A stretch of 64,000 nt of DNA, taken from assembly GCF_014646055.1 (NCBI RefSeq), contig NZ_BMMS01000014.1, positions 1 through 64,000 on the forward strand, given 5' to 3'. This document shows, one piece after another, positions 1-8,094 of this stretch; position 1 is the first letter of the stretch; every line of letters starts with the position of its first letter. The notes below the pieces were generated by a model that saw only the letters and a program-made list of their open reading frames with translations, ran no database searches and was not told the origin of the DNA. A program made the position numbers and the translations under genes. The DNA is from Wenjunlia tyrosinilytica. Its GTDB lineage: Bacteria; Actinomycetota; Actinomycetes; Streptomycetales; Streptomycetaceae.

Positions 1-1262
1 GAGCCGGGGGGGACGGCCGCGACCGTGGCGCACACTGTCACGGCCTGGCCGCAGACGGACGGGTTGGGTGTGGCCGTCACAGCCGTGGTGGTGGCGGCCT
101 CGTTGACGGTCACCGTGGCGGTGCCGACGGAGCCGAGGAAGCAGGTGTCCTCACCGTTGTAGGTGGCGGTGATCGTGCCCGAGGACAGCGTGCTCGTGGT
201 GAAACATGCTTGTCCCGCGTCGAGGGTGATGGTCTGGTTGAGTCCGCCCGGTCCGGTGAAGGTGACCGTGCCGGTCGGCGTTCCCGATCCCGGAGGGGTC
301 GCCGTCACGGTCGCGCACACGGTCACCGCCTCGCCGCACACCGACGGATCGGGCGTCACCGTCACCGTGGTCGACGTCGACGCTTCGTTCACCGTTACGT
401 CGGCCGTGCCGGACGACGTCGCGGCGCAGGTGTCGCCGTTGTAGGTGGCGGTCACCGTTCCGGAGGTCAGCGTGGTGACGGCGGTGGTACAGGCCTGGCC
501 CGCGCCGTTGAGGGCGACGGTCTGGTTGAGCCCGCCGGGTCCTGTGAAGGTCACCGTGCCGGTCGGTGTCCCCGATCCCGGTGCCTCGATGGTCACCGTG
601 GCGCACACGGTCACCGATTCACCGCACACCGAAGGATCCGGGGTCACCGTCACGGCCGTGGCGGTCGTCGCCTGATTGACGGTCAGGGTGGTGAGACCTG
701 AGCCGGATCCGTTGAAGTTGGAGTCACCGCCGTACGAGGCGGCGGCCAGATGGCTTCCCACCGTTAGGCCCGTCACGGTGACCTGGGCCTGGCCGGAGCC
801 GTTCACGGGCGCCGTCAGGGCCGGTCCGTCGGCACTGATGATGAACGTGACCACGCCGGTCGGGGTGCCCGCTCCGGGCGGCACGGGGGTGACTTGCGCG
901 GTGAGGGTGACGGCCTCGCCGCAGACCGACGGCTCGGGGCTGGAGGTCAACGTGGTGGTGGTCGACGCCGGTGTGACTTGCTGGGTGTCCGTCCCCTGGG
1001 AGGGGTCCAGATTTGCGTCGCCGCTGTAGTCCGCTGTGGCGTTGTGGGTTCCGGTGGTCGCGAACGAGGTGGTGAGGGTGGCCTGCCCGCCACCGTCCAG
1101 CCCTACGGTCACGGGTGCTCCGCCGTCGATGACGAAGTCGACGGTGCCGGTTGGCGTGAACGCTCCGGGCGGTACTGACTGGACGGTGGCGGTGAAGGTC
1201 ACCGACTGACCGGTGACCGACGGATCGGGTGCCGATGTGAGTGTGGTGGTCGAACTGGCCAT
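1..1262 (-). CDS. Ig-like domain repeat protein (C-terminus beyond window)
   Basis: Read on the minus strand, an uninterrupted frame runs from an ATG at 1262 to the window edge (about 420 residues seen). It starts MASSTTTLTSAPDPSV and consists of tandem units of roughly 90-100 residues, each with a PDPSV(C)G start, a GTPTGTVTF core and a TATYNGD-like end. This pattern is typical of bacterial Ig-like (Big_3_5 type) repeats. A GAAAGGGG ribosome site lies about 7 nt upstream. There is no signal peptide or membrane segment at the N-terminus, which is odd for a presumed surface or adhesion protein. Repeat 1 has no cysteine. Repeat 2 has one near its start, and repeats 3-4 have several each (VCGE, VCATV, later Cys). 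The DNA repeats are strong enough to make spurious open frames on the other strand. Partner and role unknown; adhesion or spacer function is inference. Confidence 0.85.
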   Translation of the reverse strand, partial: MASSTTTLTSAPDPSVTGQSVTFTATVQSVPPGAFTPTGTVDFVIDGGAPVTVGLDGGGQATLTTSFATTGTHNATADYSGDANLDPSQGTDTQQVTPASTTTTLTSSPEPSVCGEAVTLTAQVTPVPPGAGTPTGVVTFIISADGPALTAPVNGSGQAQVTVTGLTVGSHLAAASYGGDSNFNGSGSGLTTLTVNQATTATAVTVTPDPSVCGESVTVCATVTIEAPGSGTPTGTVTFTGPGGLNQTVALNGAGQACTTAVTTLTSGTVTATYNGDTCAATSSGTADVTVNEASTSTTVTVTPDPSVCGEAVTVCATVTATPPGSGTPTGTVTFTGPGGLNQTITLDAGQACFTTSTLSSGTITATYNGEDTCFLGSVGTATVTVNEAATTTAVTATPNPSVCGQAVTVCATVAAVPPG

Positions 1263-1956
1263 GTTGCGGCCCCTTTCAGGGATCCACAGATGGGGTGGGC
1301 CGACCCGCCCCCCGCGGAGCGGTCGCAGCACGGACCGCCCTCCCTGTCACAGGGAGTAGGTAACCCACGGGTCGATGTCAGCAGTAGGCATCGGCGCAGC
1401 CCCTTTGGGCCAGATGGATGGACGCGATGTCCCCCGGTTGGCGCAGCGCACATACGCGTGAAGGGCGCAGGGCGGTGTGATCCGCACGGCGCGCCCGCGC
1501 ATCGCACCGTCACCCGATGGCACAGTGGCGTAGGGCGGGTACGGCTGTTGCAGTGTGCCCCGATCGGCTGAGGGCAACGGGTGGGCGCGTCAGGCCCATC
1601 ACGCATAGTGATGGGGCGCCCGTTAAAAATTTGGTCATGCGCTCTGTGCGCGGTCGTCGTGCGGCCGTTCGCGCCCCCGTGTCGGCGCTGAACGCGGCCT
1701 CGTCGCGGATCATGTGGTGGCGAACGGCGGTTGGTGCAGGCCGCCGCGGGTGCCACGTACTGTAACCGCTTCCGCCTGAACGGCCACTTCTCTCGGCATA
1801 TCGCGTCGCCCGGCGGTGAGGGAGGCTGCCAACGGCAGCCGCACGCCCCACCATTGCCTCTTCACCACCGGACCCGACCCTGCCCAGGAGTTCGAGTGGG
1901 CCCGAGTGGGGCGGGCAACGGCAGCGGGAAACCGGCCGGCCGTGAGGGGAGACGCC
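1263..1956. other. Long non-coding stretch with two inverted repeats
   Basis: No convincing gene was found between the Ig-repeat protein and the tRNA. The open frames here lack ribosome sites and recognisable sequence. Two hairpins stand out. One is CTCCCTG-TCA-CAGGGAG at 1340-1356, about 80 nt upstream of the Ig-repeat start and a possible operator. The other is CCCATCAC-GCATA-GTGATGGG at 1595-1615, followed by an AT-rich patch (1622-1633). The promoter of the minus-strand Ig-repeat gene must lie in this region. Confidence 0.4.
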
Positions 1957-1986
1957 ACGGGCCCGGCACTCGAGTGCCGGGCCCGT
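1957..1986 (-). terminator. Perfect 30-nt palindrome behind tRNA-fMet
   Basis: A perfect inverted repeat (arm ACGGGCCCGGCACTC and its complement, no spacer) starts 8 nt beyond the 3' end of the minus-strand tRNA gene. It fits a GC-rich Streptomyces terminator without a clear U tract. Being symmetrical, it could also act on the other strand. Confidence 0.7.
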
Positions 1987-1994
1987 ATTCGCAG

Positions 1995-2068
1995 TAGCGG
2001 GGACAGGATTTGAACCTGCGACCTCTGGGTTATGAGCCCAGCGAGCTACCGAGCTGCTCCACCCCGCG
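1995..2068 (-). tRNA. Initiator tRNA-fMet (anticodon CAU)
   Basis: On the minus strand the 74-nt cloverleaf begins CGCGGGGTGGAGCAG and contains the anticodon arm CTGGG-CTCATAA-CCCAG. It has a TpsiC arm with GGTTCAAATCC and an acceptor 3' strand CCCCGCTA. Two initiator hallmarks are visible: the first acceptor position is a C-T mismatch, and three consecutive G-C pairs close the anticodon stem. CCA is not encoded. The 30-nt palindrome just downstream probably ends the transcript. Confidence 0.95.
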
Positions 2069-2441
2069 TCGGTGAACGCAACCCTACGCCATCCGCGGGG
2101 GTGCTCCCGACCATCGCCGCCCGATTGCCCCGCGCAGGCGCCTCCCCTTGCCGCGAGGCAGCCCGCCGACAGCCCCGCCGGGGAAGCGGGTGGCGCTTGA
2201 GGACTACCCCGGTGACTCCTCTCCCACGGGGACGACGGAACGCGATCCACTGCCTGGCGCCCGACGTGAGAACGCCTGCCCCCGCCTCCCACGACCACCA
2301 CCGGCGCCCCCTGGCGCCGCTCCTCGCACTTGCCGGTAACTGCCGGTAAGTGATCAGGCTCACGGAGTCAATGCGTCCGCGTCCGGTTCGGGAGCGCTCC
2401 GGCGAGCAAGGATCACTATCAGCACCGGCGTTCGTCGGAGA
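2069..2441. other. Intergenic region, no gene recognised
   Basis: No frame here has a credible ribosome site or family likeness. The stretch must contain the promoter of the minus-strand tRNA and the upstream region of the SGNH hydrolase gene. Nothing else was recognised. Confidence 0.4.
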
Positions 2442-2513
2442 GTGCCGCAACGTCAGGCGGAGTGTCAGCGGAAGTCAGGGAAGAGTCAGGGTGGGAAGAG
2501 TCAGGGGTGGGGC

Positions 2514-4313
2514 GTGAGAGGGTCTTGGTCGCCGCCGGCAGGCGCATCGCGGTGGGGGAGGCGGCCGTTGCCCGTGGCGGCCCTGGTCGCCGCACTGCTG
2601 GGATTGCTGCTCACGGGGTCGGTCACGTGGCCGGACAGGGCGGCCGCGCGAGAGGCTTCGGCCTACCCAATGGTTCTCGATGTGGATCTGACGCCCAATC
2701 CGGTGTGCACCGGACCGGTGCACGGGCGGCTGCATGTCTACTACCCCCAGGGCGTCGACGCGGGCGCCGCGGTGGAGTGGCGGGTGATGGCCGACGACCG
2801 GCGGCTGGCCAGTGGCAGCGTCGTCATGGAGGGGACCGTCGCGACGGCGCGGTTCACCGTGCCGCCCTCGCGGGTGCCCGCCCACGCCGTGGAGTTGAGG
2901 GTGGAGGCCAGGGTCGCGCACTCGTCCTCCGGCGGCGGGCCCGGCACCTACGGCAAGCCCTGGCGGGACCAGCTGAGCCGGGGCTGCGACCCCGTGCGGG
3001 TGGCGTCCGTCGGTGACTCGGTGGTCTGGGGCCAAGGGCTCGACCACGACCGCAAGTTCCCCTACCTCACCGGTGAACTCCTCGGCGAGGCCGCCGGACG
3101 AGGGCACGAGCACTTCGACTACTCCATATCCGGCGCGGTGCTCGACGCCCCGGAGCTCCCGGCGGGCAATGACGACTCCGCGTGCCTCGACCGCAGGGAC
3201 ACACAGGACCCGGACGGCGACGGCGAGATGGAGTTCGGCGAGGTCACCCAGCAGATGCCGGATGTGTTCTGCCAGTTGGAGCGGGCCGGGGCGCAGGCGC
3301 GCGCCGGAGGGTACGGCCTCGACCTGGTGGTCATCAATGGCTGCATCAACGACCTGGACCCGTTCCTCGGCATCCCCGTCGGTGTGACTCCGGGCTCCGA
3401 GGATCTGCCCAAAGCGGTCACCCGTGAGTGCTCGGGGATAGGCGCGGCACCCGAGAACCCGGCCAAGAATGTGCCCTGGTTCAGCGGAGCCAAGGTCGGA
3501 TACGGCGGGCGCGGGATGCTGGACGCGATCGAGAAGGCGCACTCCCTGCCCGGCCGGCCGAAGGTCCTCGTCGCCGACTTCTACTACGCCCTGAGCCGCA
3601 GCAGTTCCCCGATCCTCGCCAGGACCTGCGCCGTCCCCGGGCTGGCCGGCCCCAGCCTCAGCAAGTGCAGGGGCGCTCTCGGCGGCGCCGCGGAGCGGTA
3701 CGAGCAGTACACCCAACTCGCCGACGAGGCCTACCGGCAGGCCGCCCAGGCGGCCAACAAGGCGTCGGCGGACGGTCCCTACGCCGTTGCCGCAGACGGC
3801 CTGTTCACGCTCGACAACGCCGTCCTCGCCCCCGCTTCCAAGGTCTGGGCGAACCCGCTGGCCGACCAGGCGCACGAACTGCGCGAACACGCCTGCCCGG
3901 AGCTGAGCGCCACACCGGCCCAGTGCCTGTCCGCGGCGTTGGCCCATCCGGATGTCGAAGGGGCACGGCAGTATGCCGAGAGCTTTCTGCTGAACCCGCG
4001 GGTGCGCGAGTGGTTCGGACTTCCTGATACGGGGACCGGCATGACTTTGGAGACGCCGGAGGGAAGGCCGGGGAGCGGGACCGCGGTGCGGCTCGCCGTT
4101 GCCACGCCGGACGGACCGCCCGGCCCCGGCCACCGCTACCACTGGTACTTCGGTGACGGCACCTCTGTCGAGACGGCGGAGGCGAGCACGACGCATGCCT
4201 ACTACCGCGAGGGCCCCTATCTGCCACGGGTCGTGGTCACCGAGGCCAAGGGCGGGCGCGCCCTGGTCGAGGCCGCGAAGCCGGTGACGGTCGGCGAGTC
4301 GCCCGCGGACTGA
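2514..4313 (+). CDS. Secreted SGNH/GDSL-type hydrolase with C-terminal PKD domain
   Basis: Predicted exported esterase or lipase. From the chosen GTG at 2514 the protein has about 599 residues. It starts with a signal sequence (basic start, then LPVAALVAALLGLLL, cleavage near DRAAA). A beta-rich region of about 130 residues follows, then an SGNH-like core with VGDSVVWGQGL (nucleophile Ser block) and VVINGCINDLDPF (block with the oxyanion Asn). The last 80 residues resemble a PKD fold, with YHWYFGDGT and HAYYREGPY. An in-frame GTG at 2442 would add 24 Lys/Gln/Ser-rich residues; 2514 is preferred because AGGGG lies 6 nt upstream and the signal peptide is then normal. Substrate unknown. A hairpin follows the stop. 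Confidence 0.8.
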   Translation: MRGSWSPPAGASRWGRRPLPVAALVAALLGLLLTGSVTWPDRAAAREASAYPMVLDVDLTPNPVCTGPVHGRLHVYYPQGVDAGAAVEWRVMADDRRLASGSVVMEGTVATARFTVPPSRVPAHAVELRVEARVAHSSSGGGPGTYGKPWRDQLSRGCDPVRVASVGDSVVWGQGLDHDRKFPYLTGELLGEAAGRGHEHFDYSISGAVLDAPELPAGNDDSACLDRRDTQDPDGDGEMEFGEVTQQMPDVFCQLERAGAQARAGGYGLDLVVINGCINDLDPFLGIPVGVTPGSEDLPKAVTRECSGIGAAPENPAKNVPWFSGAKVGYGGRGMLDAIEKAHSLPGRPKVLVADFYYALSRSSSPILARTCAVPGLAGPSLSKCRGALGGAAERYEQYTQLADEAYRQAAQAANKASADGPYAVAADGLFTLDNAVLAPASKVWANPLADQAHELREHACPELSATPAQCLSAALAHPDVEGARQYAESFLLNPRVREWFGLPDTGTGMTLETPEGRPGSGTAVRLAVATPDGPPGPGHRYHWYFGDGTSVETAEASTTHAYYREGPYLPRVVVTEAKGGRALVEAAKPVTVGESPAD

Positions 4314-4335
4314 CGGCCGGGCCCTGAGACGAGCG

Positions 4336-4372
4336 CCGCGTCGCCCACCCTCGCATGGGGCGGGCGACGCGG
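4336..4372 (+). terminator. GC-rich hairpin terminator
   Basis: The inverted repeat CCGCGTCGCCC / GGGCGACGCGG lies 22 nt after the SGNH hydrolase stop, with a loop of about 15 nt. It lacks a U tract, as is common in Streptomyces. Confidence 0.6.
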
Positions 4373-4399
4373 GCGCGGGCTCTCGATCCGGCAGGAGTC

Positions 4400-4490
4400 G
4401 CTGTGAGGAACTGCTGTCCGGAGCCGCTGTCCGGAGCCGCTGTGAGGAACTGCTGTGAGGAACTGCTGTGAGGAACTGCTGTGAGGGACT
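4400..4490. repeat. Seven tandem 13-nt units of two alternating types
   Basis: Seven 13-nt units run head to tail: five of type GCTGTGAGGAACT (the last with one change) and two of type GCTGTCCGGAGCC in positions 2 and 3. The array ends 4 nt before the stop codon of the minus-strand bL37 gene, so it lies in that gene's 3' untranslated region. No function is known. Confidence 0.85.
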
Positions 4491-4494
4491 GGCG

Positions 4495-4572
4495 TCAGGA
4501 GGCGGGGAGCTTGCCGTGGTTGGCTCCGCGCCTGCGACGTGCCTTCCTCTTGCGCCTGCGCTTGGACGACAT
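4495..4572 (-). CDS. Small ribosomal protein bL37 (25 residues)
   Basis: The minus-strand reading is MSSKRRRKRKARRRRG followed by ANHGKLPAS, 25 residues. A basic N-terminal half followed by an ANHGK-P tail matches the tiny actinobacterial large-subunit protein bL37, first seen in mycobacterial ribosome structures. An AGAGGAG ribosome site sits about 7 nt before the ATG. The gene is too short for most gene callers. It stands alone, with the 13-nt repeat array directly downstream and an AT-rich leader (4610-4640) upstream that probably holds its promoter. The family call rests on sequence resemblance by eye. Confidence 0.85.
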   Translation of the reverse strand: MSSKRRRKRKARRRRGANHGKLPAS

Positions 4573-4789
4573 CACGTCACTCCTCTCGGTGCTCACAGCC
4601 ATCGGTCGGCCATCGTTTTGATTTGCCCCATTTTATTCCATGAAGGCGTAGCATTCCCTTCGGTAGCCGTCGCCCGGCCGTCAGGGGTGCGGCAGGTTGC
4701 GCGGCGCCGCTGCAGCCGTGCTCCGGTCCGCCCTCCTGCGCCTGTTCCAACCAGGAAGCCCCTGTGTCTCTTGCTGTGAAAGGCAGGTC

Positions 4790-5521
4790 ATGACTCGTCA
4801 CGGCTCCTCGGCCGCGCGGTTCTCGCTGCGTGCGGCCGCCGCAATGGGCGCTCTCGTGCTGATCGGTTCCATCGGTGGAGCGACCGCGAGCGCGCAGGGC
4901 GCGGAAGGCGACGGCGAGGCGGCCGCGTCCTCGCCGTTCCCGGTTCCGGTCGAAGTGGGCAATGCCCGTCAGGTCGTCACCGTGAAGGCGACGGGTTCGT
5001 ACGCCGTCGTCGCCGCCTGGCGCAAGCGCGGCTCGTCCTGGGCCAAGGACTTCTCGGCGAACGGGCGGGTCGGGGCCAAGGGAGTGGTCGACGGCGACAT
5101 CCGCAAGCAGGGCACGTTCACCACGCCGGGTGGGACCTTCACCCTTACGGAGGGCTTCGGCGTCGTCTCGTCGAGCACGGCGATGCCCTACCACCGGGTG
5201 AACAAGGGGGACTGGTGGGTCGAGGACCCGCAGTCCAGGTTCTACAACTCGAGGCACTCCGACAAGGGCGCCGACTTCCCGCTCACGGAGAAGGGCGACC
5301 GCGGCAGCGAGCACCTCATCAACTACCCGGTGCAGTACGCCAAGGCGCTGGTCATCGACTTCAACCGGTGGCCGGCGGTGCCCGGCAGGGGCGCGGGCAT
5401 CTTCCTGCACGTGAACGGCCGGGGGGCGACCGCGGGATGCGTCTCCGTTCCCCGCGCGACCATGGACAAGATCATGAAGTGGGCCGAGCCGGGGCGGCAC
5501 CCGCGCATCGCTATCGCCTGA
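4790..5521 (+). CDS. Secreted L,D-transpeptidase (YkuD family)
   Basis: Predicted cell-wall enzyme that forms 3-3 peptidoglycan cross-links or anchors proteins. The protein has 243 residues. It has an N-terminal signal peptide (residues 1-36, cleavage near ATASAQG) and a YkuD catalytic segment with HVNGRG-ATAGCVSV (His207, Cys217 nucleophile). TPGGTFTL and GSEHLINYP are also typical of the family. The ATG at 4790 has AGGCAGGT just upstream; earlier in-frame starts would place the signal peptide internally. No LysM or other wall-binding domain is present. It is monocistronic, in a separate unit from the small genes downstream. Confidence 0.9.
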   Translation: MTRHGSSAARFSLRAAAAMGALVLIGSIGGATASAQGAEGDGEAAASSPFPVPVEVGNARQVVTVKATGSYAVVAAWRKRGSSWAKDFSANGRVGAKGVVDGDIRKQGTFTTPGGTFTLTEGFGVVSSSTAMPYHRVNKGDWWVEDPQSRFYNSRHSDKGADFPLTEKGDRGSEHLINYPVQYAKALVIDFNRWPAVPGRGAGIFLHVNGRGATAGCVSVPRATMDKIMKWAEPGRHPRIAIA

Positions 5522-5842
5522 CCCATCGCCTGACCGCCGCCTGACCGTGCCGGACGTCCTCCGGGGCGGAACCGGGCCCGGGTCCGGGTTCGAGTCCGGG
5601 TTCGAGTCCGGGTCCGGATCGACCGGATGAGGTACGTCACACCGGCCGGCAGTGAGAAATGCGGCATATCGCGCATTCCGCTTGCACTATTGCGCCAAAT
5701 GCCTGATATGCCGGGATGGTTTACGCGCTTGATCTTGTGATGAGCCCCCGTGGCGGTTGGCTCCGCGGACTGACGCTTCCTCGGCCGTACCTGCCTTTGG
5801 TACACACGTCTGATTCGTCCCCGATCAGGAGAGCGCCGCGCC
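5522..5842. other. Intergenic region with short GTCCGGGTTCGA repeats
   Basis: No gene seen. Just over two copies of the 12-mer GTCCGGGTTCGA lie at about 5582-5618. An AT-richer stretch at 5650-5720 probably contains the promoter for the two small genes that follow. No clear -35/-10 pair could be fixed. Confidence 0.5.
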
Positions 5843-6094
5843 ATGAGCCAGGACAGCGTCCCCACCAGCCACGTCTTCGAGATCGACCTCACGCTCGAGG
5901 AGGCTCGCCGACGGGCCGAGGTCGTGGCTGCCCTGGGCCCGGACTGGGACCCGCCGGCCGCCCTGCGGGCGGAGGAGGAGGCCCACCGCCTCCTGTACTC
6001 CGGGCTCGACGAGCGGCAGCAGGAGACGTTCGACATGCTCGTGGAGGCGGGAGTGCTGCCTCCTGAGGAGGGGAGCGGCCGTGCTGCCGCTTGA
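5843..6094 (+). CDS. Small acidic protein of unknown function (DUF6400-like)
   Basis: The protein has 83 residues beginning MSQDSVPTSHVFEIDLTLEE. It is rich in Glu and Ala and predicted helical, with no signal peptide, membrane segment or metal motif. AGGAGAG lies about 10 nt before the ATG. It resembles a small actinomycete family that I believe is annotated DUF6400, but this is from memory. Its last 14 nt overlap the next gene, so the two are probably translated together. Confidence 0.75.
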   Translation: MSQDSVPTSHVFEIDLTLEEARRRAEVVAALGPDWDPPAALRAEEEAHRLLYSGLDERQQETFDMLVEAGVLPPEEGSGRAAA

Positions 6095-6302
6095 TCCCTC
6101 CGCCGACATCGCGCGCAAGGCGTGGATCCCCTGCCCCCGCTGCCAGGACGACTCGGACTGCGGGACCTGCCTGGCGGGGCGCAACTGCCCGGACCACTGG
6201 CGCTACCTGCTGTCCAGCACGGCGAATGTCCTCCACGTCCAGTGTCCCGGCTGCACCCACCTGTGGTCCGAGAGGACGGCCTTCGGGACCGGCGGGGCGT
6301 GA
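6081..6302 (+). CDS. Small zinc-ribbon protein
   Basis: The protein has 73 residues, from a GTG that overlaps the preceding gene by 14 nt. Cysteine pairs CPRCQDD, CGTCLAGRNC and CPGC suggest one or two structural zinc sites. No catalytic motif is visible. The overlap and matching codon bias support it as a real gene whose product may work with the 83-residue protein. Function unknown. Confidence 0.75.
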   Translation: MLPLDPSADIARKAWIPCPRCQDDSDCGTCLAGRNCPDHWRYLLSSTANVLHVQCPGCTHLWSERTAFGTGGA

Positions 6303-6332
6303 CCGGCCCCCGCCGGTCCCGACGGCCTCGGA

Positions 6333-7088
6333 TCACCGTCCGGCCGCGGCCTTGAGCTTGTCCGCCTGCTTGGCCAGGATCTTCCGCGGCAACTCGGCGC
6401 GGTTGGTGCTGCGGATGTCGAAGGTGAGGAACATCGAGAGCGTCGAGCCGACCCGGGTGTGGATCGTCCTGACGGTGAAGGTCTCGCCGTCGCTGGTCGT
6501 CGTCATGTTCAGGAGCACCGATTCGTCCCCGAGGGCCGGTGCCTTCTCCGTGGTGACCTTCACGGTGCTGACGGTCCCGTCGGAGGTGTCCTTGGACGTG
6601 TACGAGGGGCAGGACTCGGCGGCGTCCTTGAGGTCGGCCATGGCCTTTTGGGCGTTGCCGCCCGAGTACGCCGCGATGCGGCTGAACAGCAGCGCGCTCG
6701 GCTTGGCGGACTGCGGGTAGTTCTGGTCCACGACGGCCGTCGGCCGGACGGAGTCCTTGCCCGCGCCCATGTCCTGGAGCGGCTGGCAGCGGGACGGCGT
6801 GGCGGTGGCCGTCGTGCCGAACAGGTCGTCGGCGCCCTTGGGCTTGACCACCTTGTAGCCCGCGGGAAGGTCCTGGGCGGTGAGTGCGGCGGCGGTGAGC
6901 TGTGCCTTGGTCAGCGCCGCCGCGGCCTTGCCGCCGCTGGACGCCGGGGCCGAAGCGGAGCCCTTGGAACGGCCTTTGCCCTTGCCCTCGGCCTTGCTGT
7001 CGTCGTCACCGCCGCACGCGGTGAGACCCAGCGCCATGACCGGGACGAGGGCAGCGCTGATGACGATGGGACGGGAAGCGAAACGCAC
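6333..7088 (-). CDS. Secreted lipoprotein of unknown function
   Basis: About 251 residues from a GTG at 7088, with AGGGG close upstream. An ATG at 7124 would add 12 polar residues before the signal. The signal is MRFASRPIVISAALVPVMAL with lipobox LTAC, so it is probably a membrane-anchored lipoprotein. A low-complexity Gly/Lys/Ser linker follows, then a domain of about 180 residues (LTAQDLPAGYKV, SFTVRT-like strands) typical of Streptomyces lipoproteins without assigned function. It lies downstream of the rhomboid protease gene on the same strand with a 94-nt gap, so cotranscription is possible. Confidence 0.8.
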   Translation of the reverse strand: MRFASRPIVISAALVPVMALGLTACGGDDDSKAEGKGKGRSKGSASAPASSGGKAAAALTKAQLTAAALTAQDLPAGYKVVKPKGADDLFGTTATATPSRCQPLQDMGAGKDSVRPTAVVDQNYPQSAKPSALLFSRIAAYSGGNAQKAMADLKDAAESCPSYTSKDTSDGTVSTVKVTTEKAPALGDESVLLNMTTTSDGETFTVRTIHTRVGSTLSMFLTFDIRSTNRAELPRKILAKQADKLKAAAGR

Positions 7089-7182
7089 GAACAACCCCTG
7101 ATTTCGTTCGACTGACCGGATCACCTTAGGGGAGGGACACCGGCATGGACATGCCGGGGAGGCGAAAGGGATTCCGGGCAGG

Positions 7183-7989
7183 TCAGTAGCGGCGCACGGC
7201 GGCCTGCCGTGGATCGGGGGGCGGCACCGTGTTGGCCCGGAGCGGCAGCGCCATCAGCACCCCGAACACAAAACCGGCGACGTGCGCCACATAGGCGACG
7301 GTCCCGGCCGCCGAGACGCCGTACCCGGCCGAGTAGAACGCCTGGAGGACGAACCACAGCCCCAGCACCACCCACGCGGGCAGCCGCAGCGGGATGAAGA
7401 ACAGGAAGGGCACCAGGACCCAGACCTTCACCCGCGGGTAGAGCACCAGGTAGGCGCCCAGGACGCCCGCGATCGCTCCGGACGCGCCGATGAGCGGGTC
7501 GCTGGAGTCGGGGTGGGCCAGCGCGAAGACGTACGCGGCCACGTATCCGCTCGCGAGGTAGAACAGCAGGTGGCGGACGTGGCCGAGCCGGTCCTCGATG
7601 TTGTTGCCGAAGATCCACAGGAACAGCATGTTGCCCAGCAGATGGAGCCAGCTGCCGTGCAGGAACATGGCGGTCAGCACCGACAGCGGCGGTGACTTCG
7701 TGTAGCCCGGCTGGCCGATCAGGCACCCGGCGGCGCCATTGGGGCCGACCGCGGCGTGCCCGGTGGGGACCAGTCGCGGCGGACGGTTGTTGATCAGCTC
7801 ATCGGGGACCGCGCCCCAGTGCTCGAGGAATGCCTGGAGGTGGCACAGCTGCGCCAGGCTGCTGTCGCCCGTCACGGAGGTCGCGGCCACCGGCATCCGC
7901 AGGAACACCACGATGTTCGCCAGGATGAGCGCGTACGTGACCCAGGGAGTGCGCCGCACCGGGTTCACGTCGTGCACGGGAATGACCAC
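7183..7989 (-). CDS. Rhomboid-family intramembrane serine protease
   Basis: The protein has 268 residues and at least six hydrophobic segments. The catalytic dyad is visible as GASG (Ser170) and HVAGF (His236). HGSWLHLLGNMLFLWIFG in the second core helix is the usual family signature. An enlarged loop of about 70 residues (38-100) follows the first helix and contains two cysteines. Such proteases cut single-pass membrane proteins inside the membrane. The substrate cannot be told; the downstream lipoprotein is a neighbour, not a shown substrate. Confidence 0.92.
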   Translation of the reverse strand: MVIPVHDVNPVRRTPWVTYALILANIVVFLRMPVAATSVTGDSSLAQLCHLQAFLEHWGAVPDELINNRPPRLVPTGHAAVGPNGAAGCLIGQPGYTKSPPLSVLTAMFLHGSWLHLLGNMLFLWIFGNNIEDRLGHVRHLLFYLASGYVAAYVFALAHPDSSDPLIGASGAIAGVLGAYLVLYPRVKVWVLVPFLFFIPLRLPAWVVLGLWFVLQAFYSAGYGVSAAGTVAYVAHVAGFVFGVLMALPLRANTVPPPDPRQAAVRRY

Positions 7990-8050
7990 GACAGCCCCCT
8001 GCCCGCCGGGGACACGGGCGAATCGGGCCGAACGGCGAACGCCGCTCAGA

Positions 8051-8068
8051 GGCGGATCCGGATCCGCC
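8051..8068 (-). terminator. 18-nt palindrome after the FAD hydroxylase
   Basis: GGCGGATCC-GGATCCGCC is a perfect palindrome 26 nt beyond the stop of the minus-strand hydroxylase gene and before the rhomboid gene. It is a probable terminator without a U tract. Confidence 0.5.
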
Positions 8069-8094
8069 GTCCGGCCTTCACCCGGACGGCGGCC

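Noticed and set aside
163..701. Several plus-strand open frames in the first kilobase with Val/Thr/Pro repeats
   Set aside because: They are the complement of the minus-strand Ig-repeat gene, which has a ribosome site, a start and clear domain repeats.
1510..2301. A 263-residue minus-strand frame containing EVAGSNPVPAT
   Set aside because: It reads through the tRNA gene and its palindrome, so it cannot be a real protein gene; the NPVPAT string is the usual translation of a tRNA 3' half.
2475..4196. A 573-residue minus-strand frame
   Set aside because: It is opposite the SGNH hydrolase gene; composition is Arg/Gly/Val-rich without any motif, as expected for an antisense shadow in high-GC DNA.
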